Positions 25,590 through 39,365 are shown, counted from the stretch's first letter. The stretch: 64,000 bases of DNA from Cannabis sativa (GCF_029168945.1 NC_083602.1:13513850-13577849), one strand, 5' to 3'. Notes: generated from the sequence alone by a model not told the origin. Translations and numbers: made by a program.

Positions 25590-28506
25590 GTACAGCTTGT
25601 AATTTTTTCGTTTTTCTTCGTTTTTTCATGCTTTTTCATGGAATTAACTTCCGATTTTTTGTGTAGTTTTGTATTTATACATTTACTATTCCTAGTTCAA
25701 TTCTAATTATCATAATTAAATTTATTAATATTTTTTAAATTTAATTCACGATATTAGTGCAATTTGAATTTAAAAATAGTAAGTATCTATCTTTTTTGCT
25801 TAATTATCTATCTTATTTTTAAATTTGATTATATCTTATCTTATTTTTAAATTTAAGGTCAGATTTTAAAATTTTAAATTAAATCTTTTTTTTAAATAAT
25901 TTGACCTTATTTAAATTTAAAATAAGATAACTATAATCATGTAATTTTAAATAGATGTAAGATATTTTGCTAACTTTTAAATTTTGTTATTTATTTATTT
26001 AAATTACATTTAAAATCTGAAAAAGATATTTATTTATCTTTTTTAATTTTTTATTTAATTTTTATTTATAAAATAACATTAAATATTTAAAAGTAGTTAG
26101 CAAATTTTGAAATGATATTTAGGTTAGTTGAAACCTAATTTTTCAAAATTGTAGGTTTAATTTTAAATATTATTATATTAATTTCGAAAATATTTAAATT
26201 TTTAAATTTTTAAAAAAAATTTCGAAAATAAATTATTATTTTTATTTAATTAATTATTTTTTCGAAATTATTTATTTAAAATTAAATAAATCCTACATCC
26301 AACTATCCAACTAACCTTGTTGCAGGAGTATATGTTTTAGCTTGTTTGTAAGTTTTCAAAACCTATTATTGCTTGATTGCAAATAACTATGGTTAACTTT
26401 TTGCCAGATCTAATGATCAAATGGCTCCCTTGGTCAAGTCAATAATTTGTAACAGGTATATTTACAAACTTCTTACATCTGTGTATGACCTAGCAACATG
26501 ATAGGACCCATCCAAAGTGTGCCTGTGTGAGCCTATGTGTTTATTTTCATTATAGATGCATAAAGGTTGTTGTTGCTAAATAAAATGTCATAGTTCTTGA
26601 TAGATTTTATTTAGGCCCATTTAGTTTTTGGGCCTATTCAATTAATAACAGTTGTTCATTTTAAGGTTAAATTCCTCTCTTTTGGGCCTTGTGTGAGAGT
26701 TGGGAGCCATAGTAGTGGGTACGACATACTGAACCCAGCACCCCCTCACATGAACTAACCCAATTGTGAAGGCCCATTTGCCTGATTTGAATAACTGTAC
26801 TAGGTTAATTAAACTAGTTTAACCTAATAAAAATTGATTAGCAACATAATTAATTTCATTTATTTTGAAATTAATTTCAAGAAAATTATAGTTTTAAAGA
26901 ATTTTATTCTAAGCTAAACTATATGTATTTTCTTGTATTTAATTAAACATAGAATTATAACCATCTAGATTCTTTCTGAAGCTTAATTTAAATTTTTCAT
27001 TAAATATTCCTATTTAAGTTGCTATTTAGTTATCTCTAACTAACCAACTTAAATCTGAATATCTTTTGGATTTAAAATTTCAAAATTAAGTTGAGAAATT
27101 TTAGGCATTGGCTATTAAGATTCTTTAAGATATTTTTTTTTAAGTTAATATCTTTTTGAATATTAATTTAAAATGGAATATTTAAATATTTTTTAAGTTA
27201 ATATCTTTTCGAATATTAACTTAAAATGGAATATTTTCAAATTAGGTGGTTAAAACTTAATTTCTGATATTTAATTAAATTTAAATTTGAAAAATATTTA
27301 AGTTCTAGATTTTTTCTAATACAACTTAAATTATATATTTTTTCAAATTTTGTGGAAAAGATACTTAGTCAAATAAGATATTTTCTAGATAGTTATTTCT
27401 AGACTAATTATTTCTAATACTAAATAGGAAAATATTATACATTGTGAAATTAATTTTGGTACAATTTATATTTTTCCTAGTATTAAACTAGAGATTAATA
27501 ATTAAGCCTTCTCTACACTTAATTATTTATTTCTTGAATTTAATACATTTAATTAATTTGAAAATTAAATATCTAAGTTGATTTTCATCATGATACTTAA
27601 ATATTTCTTTTTCATGACACTTAATTAAATAGAAAATTATTTTTAGTTGAAATTTATTTTTTCAACTAAATTTAAATAATTTTCAAAATATTTTTTTTTT
27701 ATTTTATTAATCAAATTTCGAAATTGCACTTCTTAAATGCTGGAATTTCGAATTTTATTTGAAAAATAGATTAAAGTTGTAAATTATTTATTTTAATTTT
27801 GGCCAACTTAAATCAATGATTTTTTCATTTAATGGTTTATGAAGTAAAATATATTTTATTAGAAAATGAGTTAATTAGTTCATGAAAATCTAGATAGATA
27901 TTATCTGTTTTTTGCTTGAAGTATTTTTCTAGTGTATTTAATTAAATAGAAAATTAATATTTAAGTTGATTTTCATCATCATACTTAAATATTTGAAATT
28001 TTTCTTATATATTTAATTAAATAGGAAAATTATATTTTTTTGTTGTAAATTAATTTTATTAATTAATTTTGGGCCAACATTAAATTAGAATAATTTTTCC
28101 AGGATTTATTTTAACATGCATTTTCGAAAATTGTATTCTAAAATACTTTAATTTTTCGAAATGCAATATATATTTATAGAAAATTAAATTTGAGTTGTAA
28201 ATTAATTTTGTAACAACTTAAATTGAATATTTTTCTAAATATTTATTGGAAATTATTACTAAGATGGAAATAATTCATATTATTTTCATATCCATCCAAG
28301 TAAAATTTATAAATATTAAATTAAAATTTATATTTAGAATTTTTCATTCTAAATTGGAAATTTTAATTAAATAAATATATATTTAAAATAAATAGATTAA
28401 ATAAAGAGAATCAAAGAAAATACAACTCTCTTTAAATAATGAGCTTTATTATTAAGATATTCGATCTCCATTGTTGGTTTTACATCGCGTTTGTTTTAGT
28501 GAGTAA

Positions 28507-28620
28507 TCCTCCCTAATGGAGGAACGTTCATTAGTAATTTTGCACCGTTTATTCTCGAAAGATAAGTAGTTTGTAAGTGTGTTTATATGGTATGGATCAC
28601 CCTAATGGTGGCGACCATAT
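28507..28620 (+). other. Hairpins 1 and 2 of the family-A island
   Basis: Hairpin 1 (28507-28523) is TCCTCC-CTAAT-GGAGGA. Hairpin 2 (28585-28620) has outer stem ATATGGT/ACCATAT and inner stem CACC/GGTG around loop CTAAT. The intact element has GTATGGT/ACCATAC instead: the outermost pair changed on both sides and pairing was kept. Confidence 0.65.
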
Positions 28621-28652
28621 TTGACTTGCAAATTGCGAAACAATGGTGGAAG

Positions 28653-30544
28653 TGTTGGAAATTTTTTTTACCAGGATCTTAGATCTACTCACAAGTATGT
28701 TGATTAACACCCTAAATATGAACTTTCTAAAACGATGAAATAAACACATATAAAGTTTAGGAAACCTTACATTGGGTGCAGCGGAATAATATGACTCCTT
28801 CCGTTCAGATATCTAGCCCTTGATTCCTTTCTGTAGCAGAGCATTATCAATATCTGAACCTGGATCTCTTTCTCTGAATCTTTGATGCTGAAACTCCTTT
28901 TTGCTGAAAGTCTTTCTTCACGATCTTCCTCACTATGGTTGAGGTATCACTTGCTGTGTGTGGGCACTACTCATACACTAAGAATTTTGAAATTTAAGGA
29001 AGAAGAAAGAGAGAGTGGGTTCGGCCAAAAATAGGGAGAGAGAAGGCTCAGGTTTTTCTCTGAAGGAAAAATAGAAAATTTAAGTGTAATTTTCCTGAAG
29101 CCTTCACTATCTATTTATAGCATTCCACTAGGGTTAGGTTTGAATTATTTGACATTAAAATAATGAGAATATCAGTTTAAAAATTCAAACCAAGTGGCCG
29201 GCCATGTACAGTAATGGGCCTTACTTAGATTTTGCAGTTTTCTCAATTCTGCATCTGATTTTCTCAAAAACGCCAATTTTCAAATTCAACAATTTAAATG
29301 CCAATTCTAACTATTTAATAACTATAAATAATTATTAAATAATATTGTCATTTATCATATTTATATTAATTGAACCATACAAAGTATCATAATTAACAAA
29401 TATGCCCCTATAAAATCTTTCTTTACAATTTTGCCCTTACTTAGTGAAAAATTCACAAATAGACATAGTCTAATTTGAGAATTATAATTGATTAATCAAA
29501 ACTAATTATATGAGTCTTACAAGCAATATTATCTCAACTAGTGCGGGGACCATGGGTCTATATAACCGAGCTTCCAATAAGTAGATCAAGAATTTATTAC
29601 TAAAATTCACTAACTTATTAATTCTTCGTTGAATCCACGCATAGAACTTAGAATCGCACTCTCAGTTAAATAGAATGCTCTATATGTTCCAACATATAGA
29701 CACATCATTAGTTATCCATTGTTATAATCCTAATTTGATCAATGATCCTCTATATGAATGATCTACACTGTAAAGGGATTAGATTACCGTTACACCCTAC
29801 AATGTATTTTATCCTTAAAACACTTGACCCCGTATAAATGATATTTCAGCTTATGTGAAATGAGTACACCACCATTTATGTTCATTTGGTCAAGCTCGAA
29901 GGAGATCATCCTTTGCTTACTATTCGCCAGATAGAAGCTATAGATTCCATGTTTATGCTAGCGCTTCTACTCAATTGCACTACCGTGTTCCCAAAATGTA
30001 CGTATCACCCTGACCTAAAAGTAGGCTTAACTAACAAATCAAAGAACACAAATAGCATTTCAAGATTGAGCCTAATCATAACAGGATTAAGAATATTTGA
30101 TCTAGGATCAACTAGGCGATATTGACTTAAATAGATATTACGGTAAGTTTAATAAATCTAAGTCAAAGTTCAATATCGGTCCCTTTCGATGCATACTCCA
30201 TGCATCTAACCTGAGCTTTACTTTAACCAATGCTCTGGAAAGAACATAGCACTTCTCCAAATGCAAGTAAACTCTGTTGTAGATTATCATATCAGTAAAA
30301 CCCTATGTCTGATAAATCTAGGAAACTTCATTCACATAGTCATGTTTACTTTCCAATCTGTTGACGACACAATAAACAGGATCAAGTATGTGAAAAGGGT
30401 TTCAGACGAATTTATACATTACATACATATAATCATGAAATAAATCATGTGAACCATGCAACATTAAATGTTATTTCTGATCTATATTAATAAGTAAATC
30501 TGATTATATTGAAATGAGTTTTATTTAGGGCATAAAACCCAACA
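28653..30544 (-). repeat. Family-A 3' LTR in reverse, nested in the forward element
   Basis: Complete reverse LTR, TGTTGGAAA... to ...CCCAACA, with reverse TATA box at 29111-29120. It is followed on the right by the reverse purine tract (AAACTCCCACTTGC), so it is the 3' LTR of a reverse copy. The left edge splits interior sequence that is continuous at 52604/52605 in the intact element. Confidence 0.88.
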
Positions 30545-32177
30545 AACTCCCACTTGCACTAATATAAAACAAAAAAGTGCATTTCAAATAATCGCAACAC
30601 CTCGATATACAAATCAAGTGTAGTAGTAGTAAACTCCTCGTAATAGGATCTGAAAGGTTGAATTAACCACAACCTTTTCTCCATTATTACTCTTCCTTAA
30701 TCACAAAATCATTGATAATGTGAAATTCCTCTCTATATGTCTACTCTCTTGGGATACTGGATTCTATACTTTTGGCAACTACTTTTGGTTAATCAGGAAA
30801 TTAACACTAGTAGTTCAGACAATTTGGAATGGTGCCAAAAAATGTATAGAACTTTCCTTAGACTGAATAAGTACCTTTCCTGCAACTTTAACATTGAGTC
30901 CCTTTCCTGGTAGACCTAGAGACTTCAGATAGGTTTTTACACTTCTCCAAAATTACTATTCCACCCCCCAGAGTAACCACCATCTTATCAGAAAGATTTT
31001 CTAGCACAAAGGCAAATTTCGAAATCTGATGTGGTGTAGTCTAAGAGTTTTAAACACACTCTTATAGACTAACATATAGTTCCTCTTCTTAATCTTAGGA
31101 TTTACTTGATTGTCTTCCAATGTTCTTCTCCTGGATTAATCTGATACCTACTCATTACTCCCACTCAACAGCAGGTGTCTGGTCTAAGGCATACTAAAGA
31201 ATGTCTAAGACCTCTCACTGTTGATTTAAGAATGGCTTTATCTTTTCTGGAATAGTTGAGACTTTTCCTTAGATAAATAAAATCTATACCTAAGAAGTTG
31301 TGAAGCTTCTATAGATTGCCATTAGAAAGAAAATACTTCAGCATCTTACTAAAATAAGTTGCTTGCATTAGAGTAAGTAATTCCCAGGTATACCACAAGC
31401 CATAGGTTTAGATAAACTCAAACCTATAATACTAGGAATAGACTTATAAATGAAAATTTCCTTTTATGTCCTTGTAATAGAAAACTTTAGGTTACTCCAT
31501 ATGAATGGATTAAACCATAGTTTTATTGGCTTTTCTTCTTAGTTTCTTATCTTGACAATCCATTACTTGTCTAAACTCACAATGGATTTAAATCACTTGT
31601 GTCTCCCAAGTCATAAGAAGGTGAGTTCCTAGAAACTCTCCCACTACGACAAGGTATCGTGAATTGTGTCTAAGAAAACTAAATGGTATTGATCTCTTCG
31701 GTTGTGACAAGACAACAAAGGCAGTGGGATCATCATATGTCATATAAGATGATAGAACACTTTTGGAATCAAGAAAAATATCTCCTTTATTTGCTACTTT
31801 ATTTTCAGACTTAGTCATTTTCTTAGAAAAGTAGTATTTGTTTGAACAAACACTTTCTCATCTATTGACAATGGGATGGTCCACCCCTAATCACTTAGAA
31901 TAGCTAACAAACAATGGTTAACAGTTCTAGCTTTTCTTAGGATTTTGATTAGGAGATCCATGAATCTAGTAATGATTTACATTAAGTATACAACCATTAC
32001 ATCATTCTGAAATTGTATTACCATAGAAAGAATTAGGCAACGACTAGTAACTAATCATCAATATGCAAATCGAAATTTCTGGGGAGGTAAGTTTGGATAT
32101 AATTCAAAAATAAATTTAATGATCTTTGAACTGCATATCTACTAACTATTTCTCCACCCCTATCAATTCGCAAGATC
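30545..32177 (-). mobile_element. Family-A interior 3' part, reverse, truncated
   Basis: Equivalent to about 53930-55586 of the intact element. It contains the same dead Copia integrase and RNase H remnants, including the shared TAG before TYREEFHI. It stops at 32177-32179, where it joins the middle of a forward LTR with only TT in common, so one deletion removed the rest of this copy and the start of the outer 3' LTR. Confidence 0.8.
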
Positions 32178-33880
32178 TTGGAAAGTAAACATGACTATGT
32201 GAATAAAGTTTCCTAGATTTATCAAACATAGGGTTTTACTGATATGATAATCTACAACAGAGTTTACTTGCATTTGGCGAAGTGCTATGTTCTTTCCAGA
32301 GCATTGGTCAAAGTAAAGCTCAGGTTGGATGCATGGAGTATGCATCGGAAGGGACCGATATTGAACTTTGACTTAGATTTATTAAACTTATCGTAATATC
32401 TATTCAAGTCAATATCGCCTAGTTGATCCTAGATCAAATGATCTTAATCCTGTTATGATTAGGCTCAATCTCAGGAGGCTATTCGTGTTCTTTGATTTGT
32501 TAGTTAAGCCTACTTTTAGGTCAGGGTGATACGTACATTTTGGGAACACGGTAGTGCAATTGAGTGGGAGCGCTATCATAAACATGGAATCTATAGCTTC
32601 TATCTGGCGAATAGTAAGTAAAGGATGATCTCCTTCGAGCTTGACCAAACGAAAATAAATGGTGGAGATCTCATTTCACATAAGCTGAAATATCATTTAT
32701 ACGGGGTTAAGTGTTTTAAGGATTAAATACATTGTAGGGTGTAACGGTAATCTAATCCCTTTACAGTGTAGATCATTCATATAGAGGATCATTGATCAAA
32801 TTAGGATTATAACAATGGATAACTAATGATGTGTCTATATGGTGGAACATATAGAGCATTCTATATACTGAGAGTGCAATTCTAAGTTCTATGCGTGGAT
32901 TCAACGAAGAATTAATATGTCAGTGAATTTAGGTTATAAATTCTTGATCTGCTTATTGGAAGCTCGGTTATATAGACCCATGGTCCCCGCACTAGTTGAG
33001 ATAATATTGCTTGTAAGACTCATGTAATTGGTTTTGATTAATCAATTATAATTCTCAAATTAGACTATGTCTATTTGTGAATTTTTCACTAAGTAAGGGC
33101 GAAATTGTAAAGAAAGAGTTTTAGGGGCATATTTGTTAATTATGATACTTTGTATGGTTGAATTAATAAATATGATAAATGACAATATTATTTAATAATT
33201 ATTTATAGTTATTAAATAGTTAGAATTGGCATTTAAATGGTTGAATTAGAAAATTGGCATTTTTGAGAAAATCAGATGCAGAAAAGATAAAACTGCAAAA
33301 TTGCAAAAGGTGAGGCCCAAATCCACTAAGCATGGCCGGACACTTTTGTAGGTAATTTAAACTGATATTTTAATTATTTTAATGCCAAATAATTCAAACC
33401 TAACCCTAGTGGAATGCTATAAATAGATAGTGAAGGCTTCAGGAAAATTACACTTTTCTTCTGACACTTCTGATTCAGAAAAACCTGAACCTTCTTTCTC
33501 CCTATCTGGCCGACCACTCCCTCTCTCTTTCTCCCCTCTTAAATTTCAAAATTCTTAGTGTATGAGTAGTGCCCACACACAGCAAGTGATACCTCAACCA
33601 TAGTGAGGAAGATCGTGAAGAAAGACTTTCAGCAAAGGAGTTTCAGCATCAAAGATTCAGAGAAAGAGATCCAGGTTCAAATCTTGATAATACTCTGCTA
33701 CAGAAAGGATACAAGGGTTAGAGATCTGAATGGAAGGAGTCATTTAATTCCGCTGCACCCAATGTAAGATTTCTTAAACTTTATACGTGTTTATTTCATC
33801 GTTTTAGAAAGTTCATATTCAGGGTGTTAATCAACATACTTGTGAGTAGATCTAAGATCTTGGTAAAATAAATTCCAACA
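32178..33880 (+). repeat. Family-A 3' LTR of rearranged element, 5'-truncated
   Basis: Missing the first 190 or so bases; otherwise complete to TTCCAACA. TATA box at 33417-33426. It ends next to the CCAAT duplication shared with 23320-23324. Confidence 0.88.
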
Positions 33881-33885
33881 CCAAT
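33881..33885. repeat. Target-site duplication CCAAT (right)
   Basis: Matches 23320-23324. Confidence 0.85.
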
Positions 33886-35010
33886 CTCCCTATCAGATTA
33901 GTGTAGTGACAATCTCACTCTTCTCGAGTTGTTTACAAAATTGGTGTCAACCTCACCTACAACCGAGTTGTTTTTATATCGGTACCAACCTCACCTCTCA
34001 ATACAATGGTTATTTGTTTTTAAAATACAAAGCAAACTCTCTCTAATAAGATAAAATAAAATATGAAATCCTAGAGAGATTTGCAAGCACACTAGAAAAT
34101 AAGAACAAGTTTGGCTCAAGTGTGTGAGGTTGGTGTGTTTATGAAAATATGATATGTCTTTAGCTTAGAACACTTAGAATGATGTTATATGATGAATAGA
34201 AGCTCAACTAACCTTAATTTTTGAGTGAAAAACGAGTTTATATAGTGTAGAAACAAAAACTAGCCGTTTATAGCCGTCAGCACATTTTTCAAAAAGAATC
34301 CTGGGAAAAACGGACTTCCTATTTTAAAAGAGACTACCTATTTTGTGAAAAACATACTACCTATTGAAAAAGGGTAGGCCAAAAATCAGGCAGGTTCTAA
34401 ACATGCATTTTATGGCACTAAAACGCGCATAACTCTTTACTCGATTATCCGTTTTCAAAAATTCCAATTTTATTCTCTTAGTGAAACAAAATGTGATTTA
34501 GAAATTCAATCAAAATTTTTTTTGAATCATTTGGTGAGAAAACTTGTCGCACAAGTTAGTGAGTGGGCCAAAATTTGTACTTATAAACCCTAGTGTATTA
34601 TGTAAATCGCTTTAACAAGACTAAAGTAAATTTATACCATTTGATTGTGTGTAGTCTTAATGTAGATGAGATTCCTAGCTTGATTTGCATGTTTTGATCC
34701 AAAGTTGACCTTCCCCAAAAGTTGACTTTGACTTTGACTTTCAGGTTGACTTTTGACTTTGAGCTTTTGAAGACCTCTTTTGAATAGGGTCTTGAATTCT
34801 TGATCCCTTGATGAATCTTTTGCTCTTATGAAGTATGAAGTAGTTGATATACTTGTTGAATCTACTTATTTGATTATGTTTGACTTTACCGAGCAAATAT
34901 TGATACTTTGTGAATTTGCTTGCAAAATGATCAAGAAAAGATTAGTAACAAATAATAATTAAATATTTGTTTATCATCAAAATAAGTGAGTGATTGACTT
35001 TTGGTCAACA
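33886..35010 (-). repeat. Copia-type 3' LTR, right part
   Basis: Continuation of the LTR interrupted at 23324. On its own strand it starts TGTTGACCAAAAGTC at 35010, immediately after a purine tract. Total LTR length without the insertion is about 1.5 kb. It includes short direct repeats of GACTTTGACTTT (34,720-34,765). Confidence 0.65.
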
Positions 35011-35025
35011 TTCTCCCCCTTTTTT
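35011..35025 (-). other. Polypurine tract of the Copia element
   Basis: In reverse, AAAAAAGGGGGAGAA directly precedes TGTTGACC. This is the typical Copia plus-strand primer and fixes the LTR edge and orientation. Confidence 0.75.
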
Positions 35026-35964
35026 ATGATATCAAAATATTTGATTATTTTAAAGAAAAGAAAAAAGTAAATTTAAACATGTTGAGTTTAACTCTCCTTT
35101 AATATATGCATATATTGATTTATACCGTTTTACTTTTGCATATTTATTGTTACCTTTTCTTAACATGACAAAGCTTCCCCTTAATCATATACTCAATAAA
35201 CTTGTTAATACTTGAAAGCATAATATGATTAATGCCAAAATAATCAATTCCAATATTCCTCCCTCTTTCGATTTCATCAAAAAGGGTGGCATAGGAAGTA
35301 AGGTCAAGCTTAATATATTTCTCCCCCTTAATCATACAAGATATGACTTGTATCAATGAAGCACAATAGGTAAAGAGAAATTTCAAAATGCATAAAAAGA
35401 TGAAAGTTCATATAGTCAAAGCAAGTTAAACATTCAATCTACAAAAAAAAAAAAACTATGTCAAAAACCGTGAAAGTAAGAGATGCATGTAAATAATGGC
35501 ATAGTTATGATTTCAAACCTTTTCTCATACCTCAAGTATGATAAAATAATTGTGTTCATGCACTTAAATCAATTAGATGACAAGAATTGAGACTTTTTGG
35601 TAAGTTTTTGAAAAAAATTTGAGCAAAAACAACTTATGTCCCAAAAATTAGTTTTATGCATCTTTTTTGAAAAATTCTTTTTGCATCAGCTTAAACATGA
35701 TTAATATGAAGTGTACAAACTGGAAAAACAAGAAAAGCTTCAAAAATGAGAGATTTTGGCAAGTTTTACTCGTTTTGGTCATAGAAGGTCATTTTAAGCA
35801 ACTTACTTACCAAAAATTGATTTTATGCAAAATCTCTTTTGACAGCTGATATATGATAAAACAAACATGCTCAAAAAATAAAATAAAAAAATGTCAAAAA
35901 TCCTAACTTTTCGATAAGCTTTTCGATTTGCTTAAAACTAGAAATCTGCCAAAAATGAGTTCTA
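35026..35964 (-). mobile_element. Copia element interior, non-coding 3' zone (part 1)
   Basis: AT-rich with no pol domain detected. A second purine block (AAGGGGGAGAAATA in reverse, about 35321-35334) resembles a duplicated purine tract. It ends at the solo LTR insertion, where TTCTA (35960-35964) is duplicated at 37848-37852. Confidence 0.5.
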
Positions 35965-37847
35965 TGTTGGGTTTTGTGCCCTAAATAAAACCCTTTACAA
36001 TCTGATTAGTTATCAATATAAGAAATTTGAAGTGATTTATGTTTGCATGAATTTTACGTGCTTATGGTTTAATATGTTTATTATGTTTATACACAAAATC
36101 TGTTAAGTCCAGATCATATGTTTTTTCACAATTACAGTATTGTCAACACAGTGGAATGTGATTGTGATTATATGATTCAAAAGACTAAGTCTCTGTTTCA
36201 TCAGTGTTTTGGATTTACACTGATGTGATAATCAGCGATGATGTGTACTTACACTTGGAGTAAGTGTTATGTTCTTTCCAGGACATTGGTAAAGTATACT
36301 AGTTTCGAATGTATGGTGTATACATTGGACTGGACCGATATTGAACTTAGTTAAGATATTATAAACTTACCGTTGTATCTTTCCAAGTCAATATCAGTAG
36401 TTGATCTTAAGATTAAAAGAATCTAAATCCTGATATGCTTAGGCTCAACTCAAGAGTGCTATTCATGTTCTTTGATTTATTAGTTAAGCCTACTTTTGGG
36501 TCAGGGTGATACGTATATTTTGGGAACATGATAGTATGATTGAGTGGGAGTGCTGAACATAAATATGGAATCTATAGCTTCTACTGGTGTATAGAAGTCA
36601 AGTGATGATTCCCTTCGAGCTTAGCTAAATAGAAGTAAATGGATGAGCTCTTGTTTAAGTGACTAGTTCTTAGATCACTTAACATCATTTACAGGTAGTT
36701 AAGTGTTTTAAGGGGCCAAATACGTTGAGGGGTGAAAACGGTAAAATTATCCCATCTCGATGTAAATCATCTATATAGAGGATCTTTGATCACAATAAAA
36801 TTATAACAATGGTTAAATGAGATAACATATCTATATCGTGGAACATATAATATGCTCTATAAAGTCTGAGAGTGCAATTCTAAGTTCTAAGAGTCGATTC
36901 AATGAGGAATTAATAAGTAGGGATTTCTTAGTAAATTCGGTTCACTTATTGGAAGCTCAGCATATAGATCCATGGTCCCCATTCTAGTTGAGACTATACT
37001 GCTTGTAAGACTCAATAATTGATTTGTGATTAATCAATTATAATTCTAAAGTTAGACTATATCTAATTTGTGAATTTTCACTAAGCAGGGGTGAAATTGT
37101 AAAGAAAAGAGATTCTAGGTTTATTTATTAATTAAGAGACTCTATATGTCTAATTAATAATTAGATTAAATGACAATATTATTTAATAATCTATTTTAGT
37201 TATTAAATAATTAGTTTTGGCATTTAAATGGTTAGAATTGGAAAATTGGCGTTTTTGAGAAAATAGAAATAAAAATTGTGAAAACTGCAAAATCCAAGTG
37301 AGGCCAAATAACACCTGTGGCTGGCCACTTAAGCAGATCTTTCCAGTTGATATTTTCATTATTTTAATGCCAAATAATTACTAACCTAAACCTAGTAGAT
37401 GCCTATAAATAGAAAGTGGTGGCTCAGTCAAATAACAAGTTTTTCAAGCCTTCTGTCAGAAAATTGCCTTTTTAAAAAAATTGAGCCTTCCACTTCTCTC
37501 TCTATAGCCGACCCTATCCCTCTCTCTTTTCTTCTTCTCAATTTTGAAACCTTTGTGATAGAGTAGTGCCCACACACAGCAAGTGGTACCTCAATCATAG
37601 ATTGGAAGACTGTTAAGGATCACACACAAAGAGAAGGACATTCGGGCTCAGATCTTGATAATACTCTGCGACAGAAAGGATACAAGGGTTAGAGATCTTA
37701 GTGGAAGGAGACATTATTCTGCTGCATCAATGTAAGATTTTCTTAACTTTATATGTGTTTAATTATCGTTTTAGAAAGTTCATATTTAGGGTGTTAAACA
37801 ACATACTTGTGAGTAGATCTAAGATCCTAGTAAAATAAATTCCAACA
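35965..37847 (+). repeat. Solo LTR, variant B of family A
   Basis: A single complete LTR of 1,883 bp (TGTTGGGTTTTGTGCC...TTCCAACA) flanked by the 5-bp duplication TTCTA on both sides, with no interior. This is the signature of LTR-LTR recombination. TATA box CTATAAATAG is at 37403-37412. It differs from variant A chiefly in the transcribed leader (about 37,380-37,740). Confidence 0.93.
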
Positions 37848-38579
37848 TTCTATGCAACCAAATTGAAATTTTTTTCCAGTAGTTCAAAAATATCAAATGT
37901 GAGGTGTACAAACTTACGGAATTGAAAAATAATGAAAATTGACCAAGTTTGGTGAAAAACACTCTTTTGGGTCTTAAAAAGTTAAAATTATGCAAGATAG
38001 TACCAAAATAAATATTTGAGCATTATTTTTGAAAAATTCTTTTTGAGCAGTTTATATATGAGTATTTAGAGATGTACAAGCTTTCAAAACAATAATTTTC
38101 TCAATAATATGAAATTTCGGCAAATTTCACCCATTATAGCCTTAAAAAGTTGAAAATAAGCAAATAACATACCAAAATTTTGTTCAAAACATATTTCAAT
38201 CAAGAAAAATCTTTAGGCATGCTAAATACACTCATTTGGACATGTTCAAACATAAAAACACATATATACTAGCCAAACATGTAAAAATTCACATATTCAC
38301 TAGTTCAAAGGTATGTCCACAGTTCACCAAAAATTTACATAATGACCTATAATCTAAAGTTTTTAGCATGCATAGTTCAAGAATGTCAAAACTCAACTAA
38401 TCAAAACTTTTATTTATAGAAATAGTATGTGACATACCAATTAAGCATGTATGCATAAGAAAATGAACAAGAAGGATCAAAAGCAAGTCAATTAGCACAA
38501 CACTTCAAATTTTATTTTCTTTTCATCTAGGCATCTTAGTCTCATCAAAATAAGTAGAATGAATAAGGATGATATTACA
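37848..38579 (-). mobile_element. Copia element interior, non-coding zone (part 2)
   Basis: Continuation after the solo LTR: removing 35965-37852 restores a continuous phrase AGTTCTATGCAACCAAATTG. Repeated loosely related words (TTGAAAAATTCTTTTTG, about every 350 bp) suggest old tandem structure. No coding frame. It is cut at 38580 by the Tat element; the rest should lie right of the window. Confidence 0.45.
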
Positions 38580-39365
38580 TGTTGACTGAGGTTTTCGGCA
38601 ACCAATAAAATAATATAAGATTAGAGAACTGTAAGAAAATTAGAGAAGGATTTTTACGTGGTTGGGGCGTTAATGAGCCTTAGTCCACGAGTCTGTGTTA
38701 TTTGTGGATGTATTTAATACAGAGAATGTTCTTGGTGAGTATTTACTCTTATAAATACATAGAATGTTCTTGGTGAGTATTTACTCTTCTTGCACTTATG
38801 CAACCCAAAATTCTCGACCCCATTTAATGAGCTTTGAGGGGATATTTATAGAGTTTTTGGTGGGGTGATCCCCAGGATTATTGTACATATGTATCTGTAA
38901 ATATCCATAAAGATGGGAATTCCCAATGAATATACCATGAGTAATGCATGGTGAAATCCCTAGGTGTTGTAGGGCTTTTATGTGGAATGTCCTTATTGTC
39001 TTTTGACTGACGTGACTCTTCACAGTGTAGCCGTCAATAGACTTAAATGATCATTACTTCGCAGGTGCAGATTGGGGGTTGTGCCGTCAGACTTTATTGC
39101 GTGTAGAAATCCCAACACGTTTCTTCCCCTGCGACATTAAATGTGAAATGACTGCTCAGGGGAAGCCTGACACCTCGCGGAGATGCTTTAATGTTACTTA
39201 GGCTTCCGGGAGCATAGGGGGCTCCGTATGCATTCTCCGGGAGGCACGTCCCGGATGCTACCTTATTTCATAAAGACTTAGCAAATAATTCAAGCATTAA
39301 GATGTTTTGACCCACGTGTCCCTGTCCGGTTGGTCCACGTATATTGGGCAAAATCAGGGGCAACA
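38580..39365 (-). repeat. Tat-lineage gypsy 3' LTR (reverse)
   Basis: 786 bp with mirrored ends TGTTG...CAACA. Orientation comes from the purine tract on its right and the reverse pol beyond. A reverse TATA-like CTATAAATAT is at 38842-38851. It contains a direct duplication of a 28-nt unit (38723-38750 and 38761-38788). Confidence 0.75.
38723..38788. repeat. 28-nt tandem duplication within the Tat LTR
   Basis: AGAATGTTCTTGGTGAGTAT and the following 8 bases occur twice with a 38-bp period, identical by eye. Confidence 0.85.

Larger units (their letters stand above)
25202..28652 (+). mobile_element. Family-A interior, 5' part
   Basis: Forward interior from the primer site to a point equal to 52604 of the intact element, where a reverse LTR is inserted. 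AT-rich and non-coding. A GC-rich block at 25480-25600 replaces the short GC segment of other copies. Hairpin 1 (28507-28523) and hairpin 2 (28585-28620) of the conserved island are present; the twin motif and hairpin 3 lay beyond the breakpoint and are lost. Confidence 0.85.
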
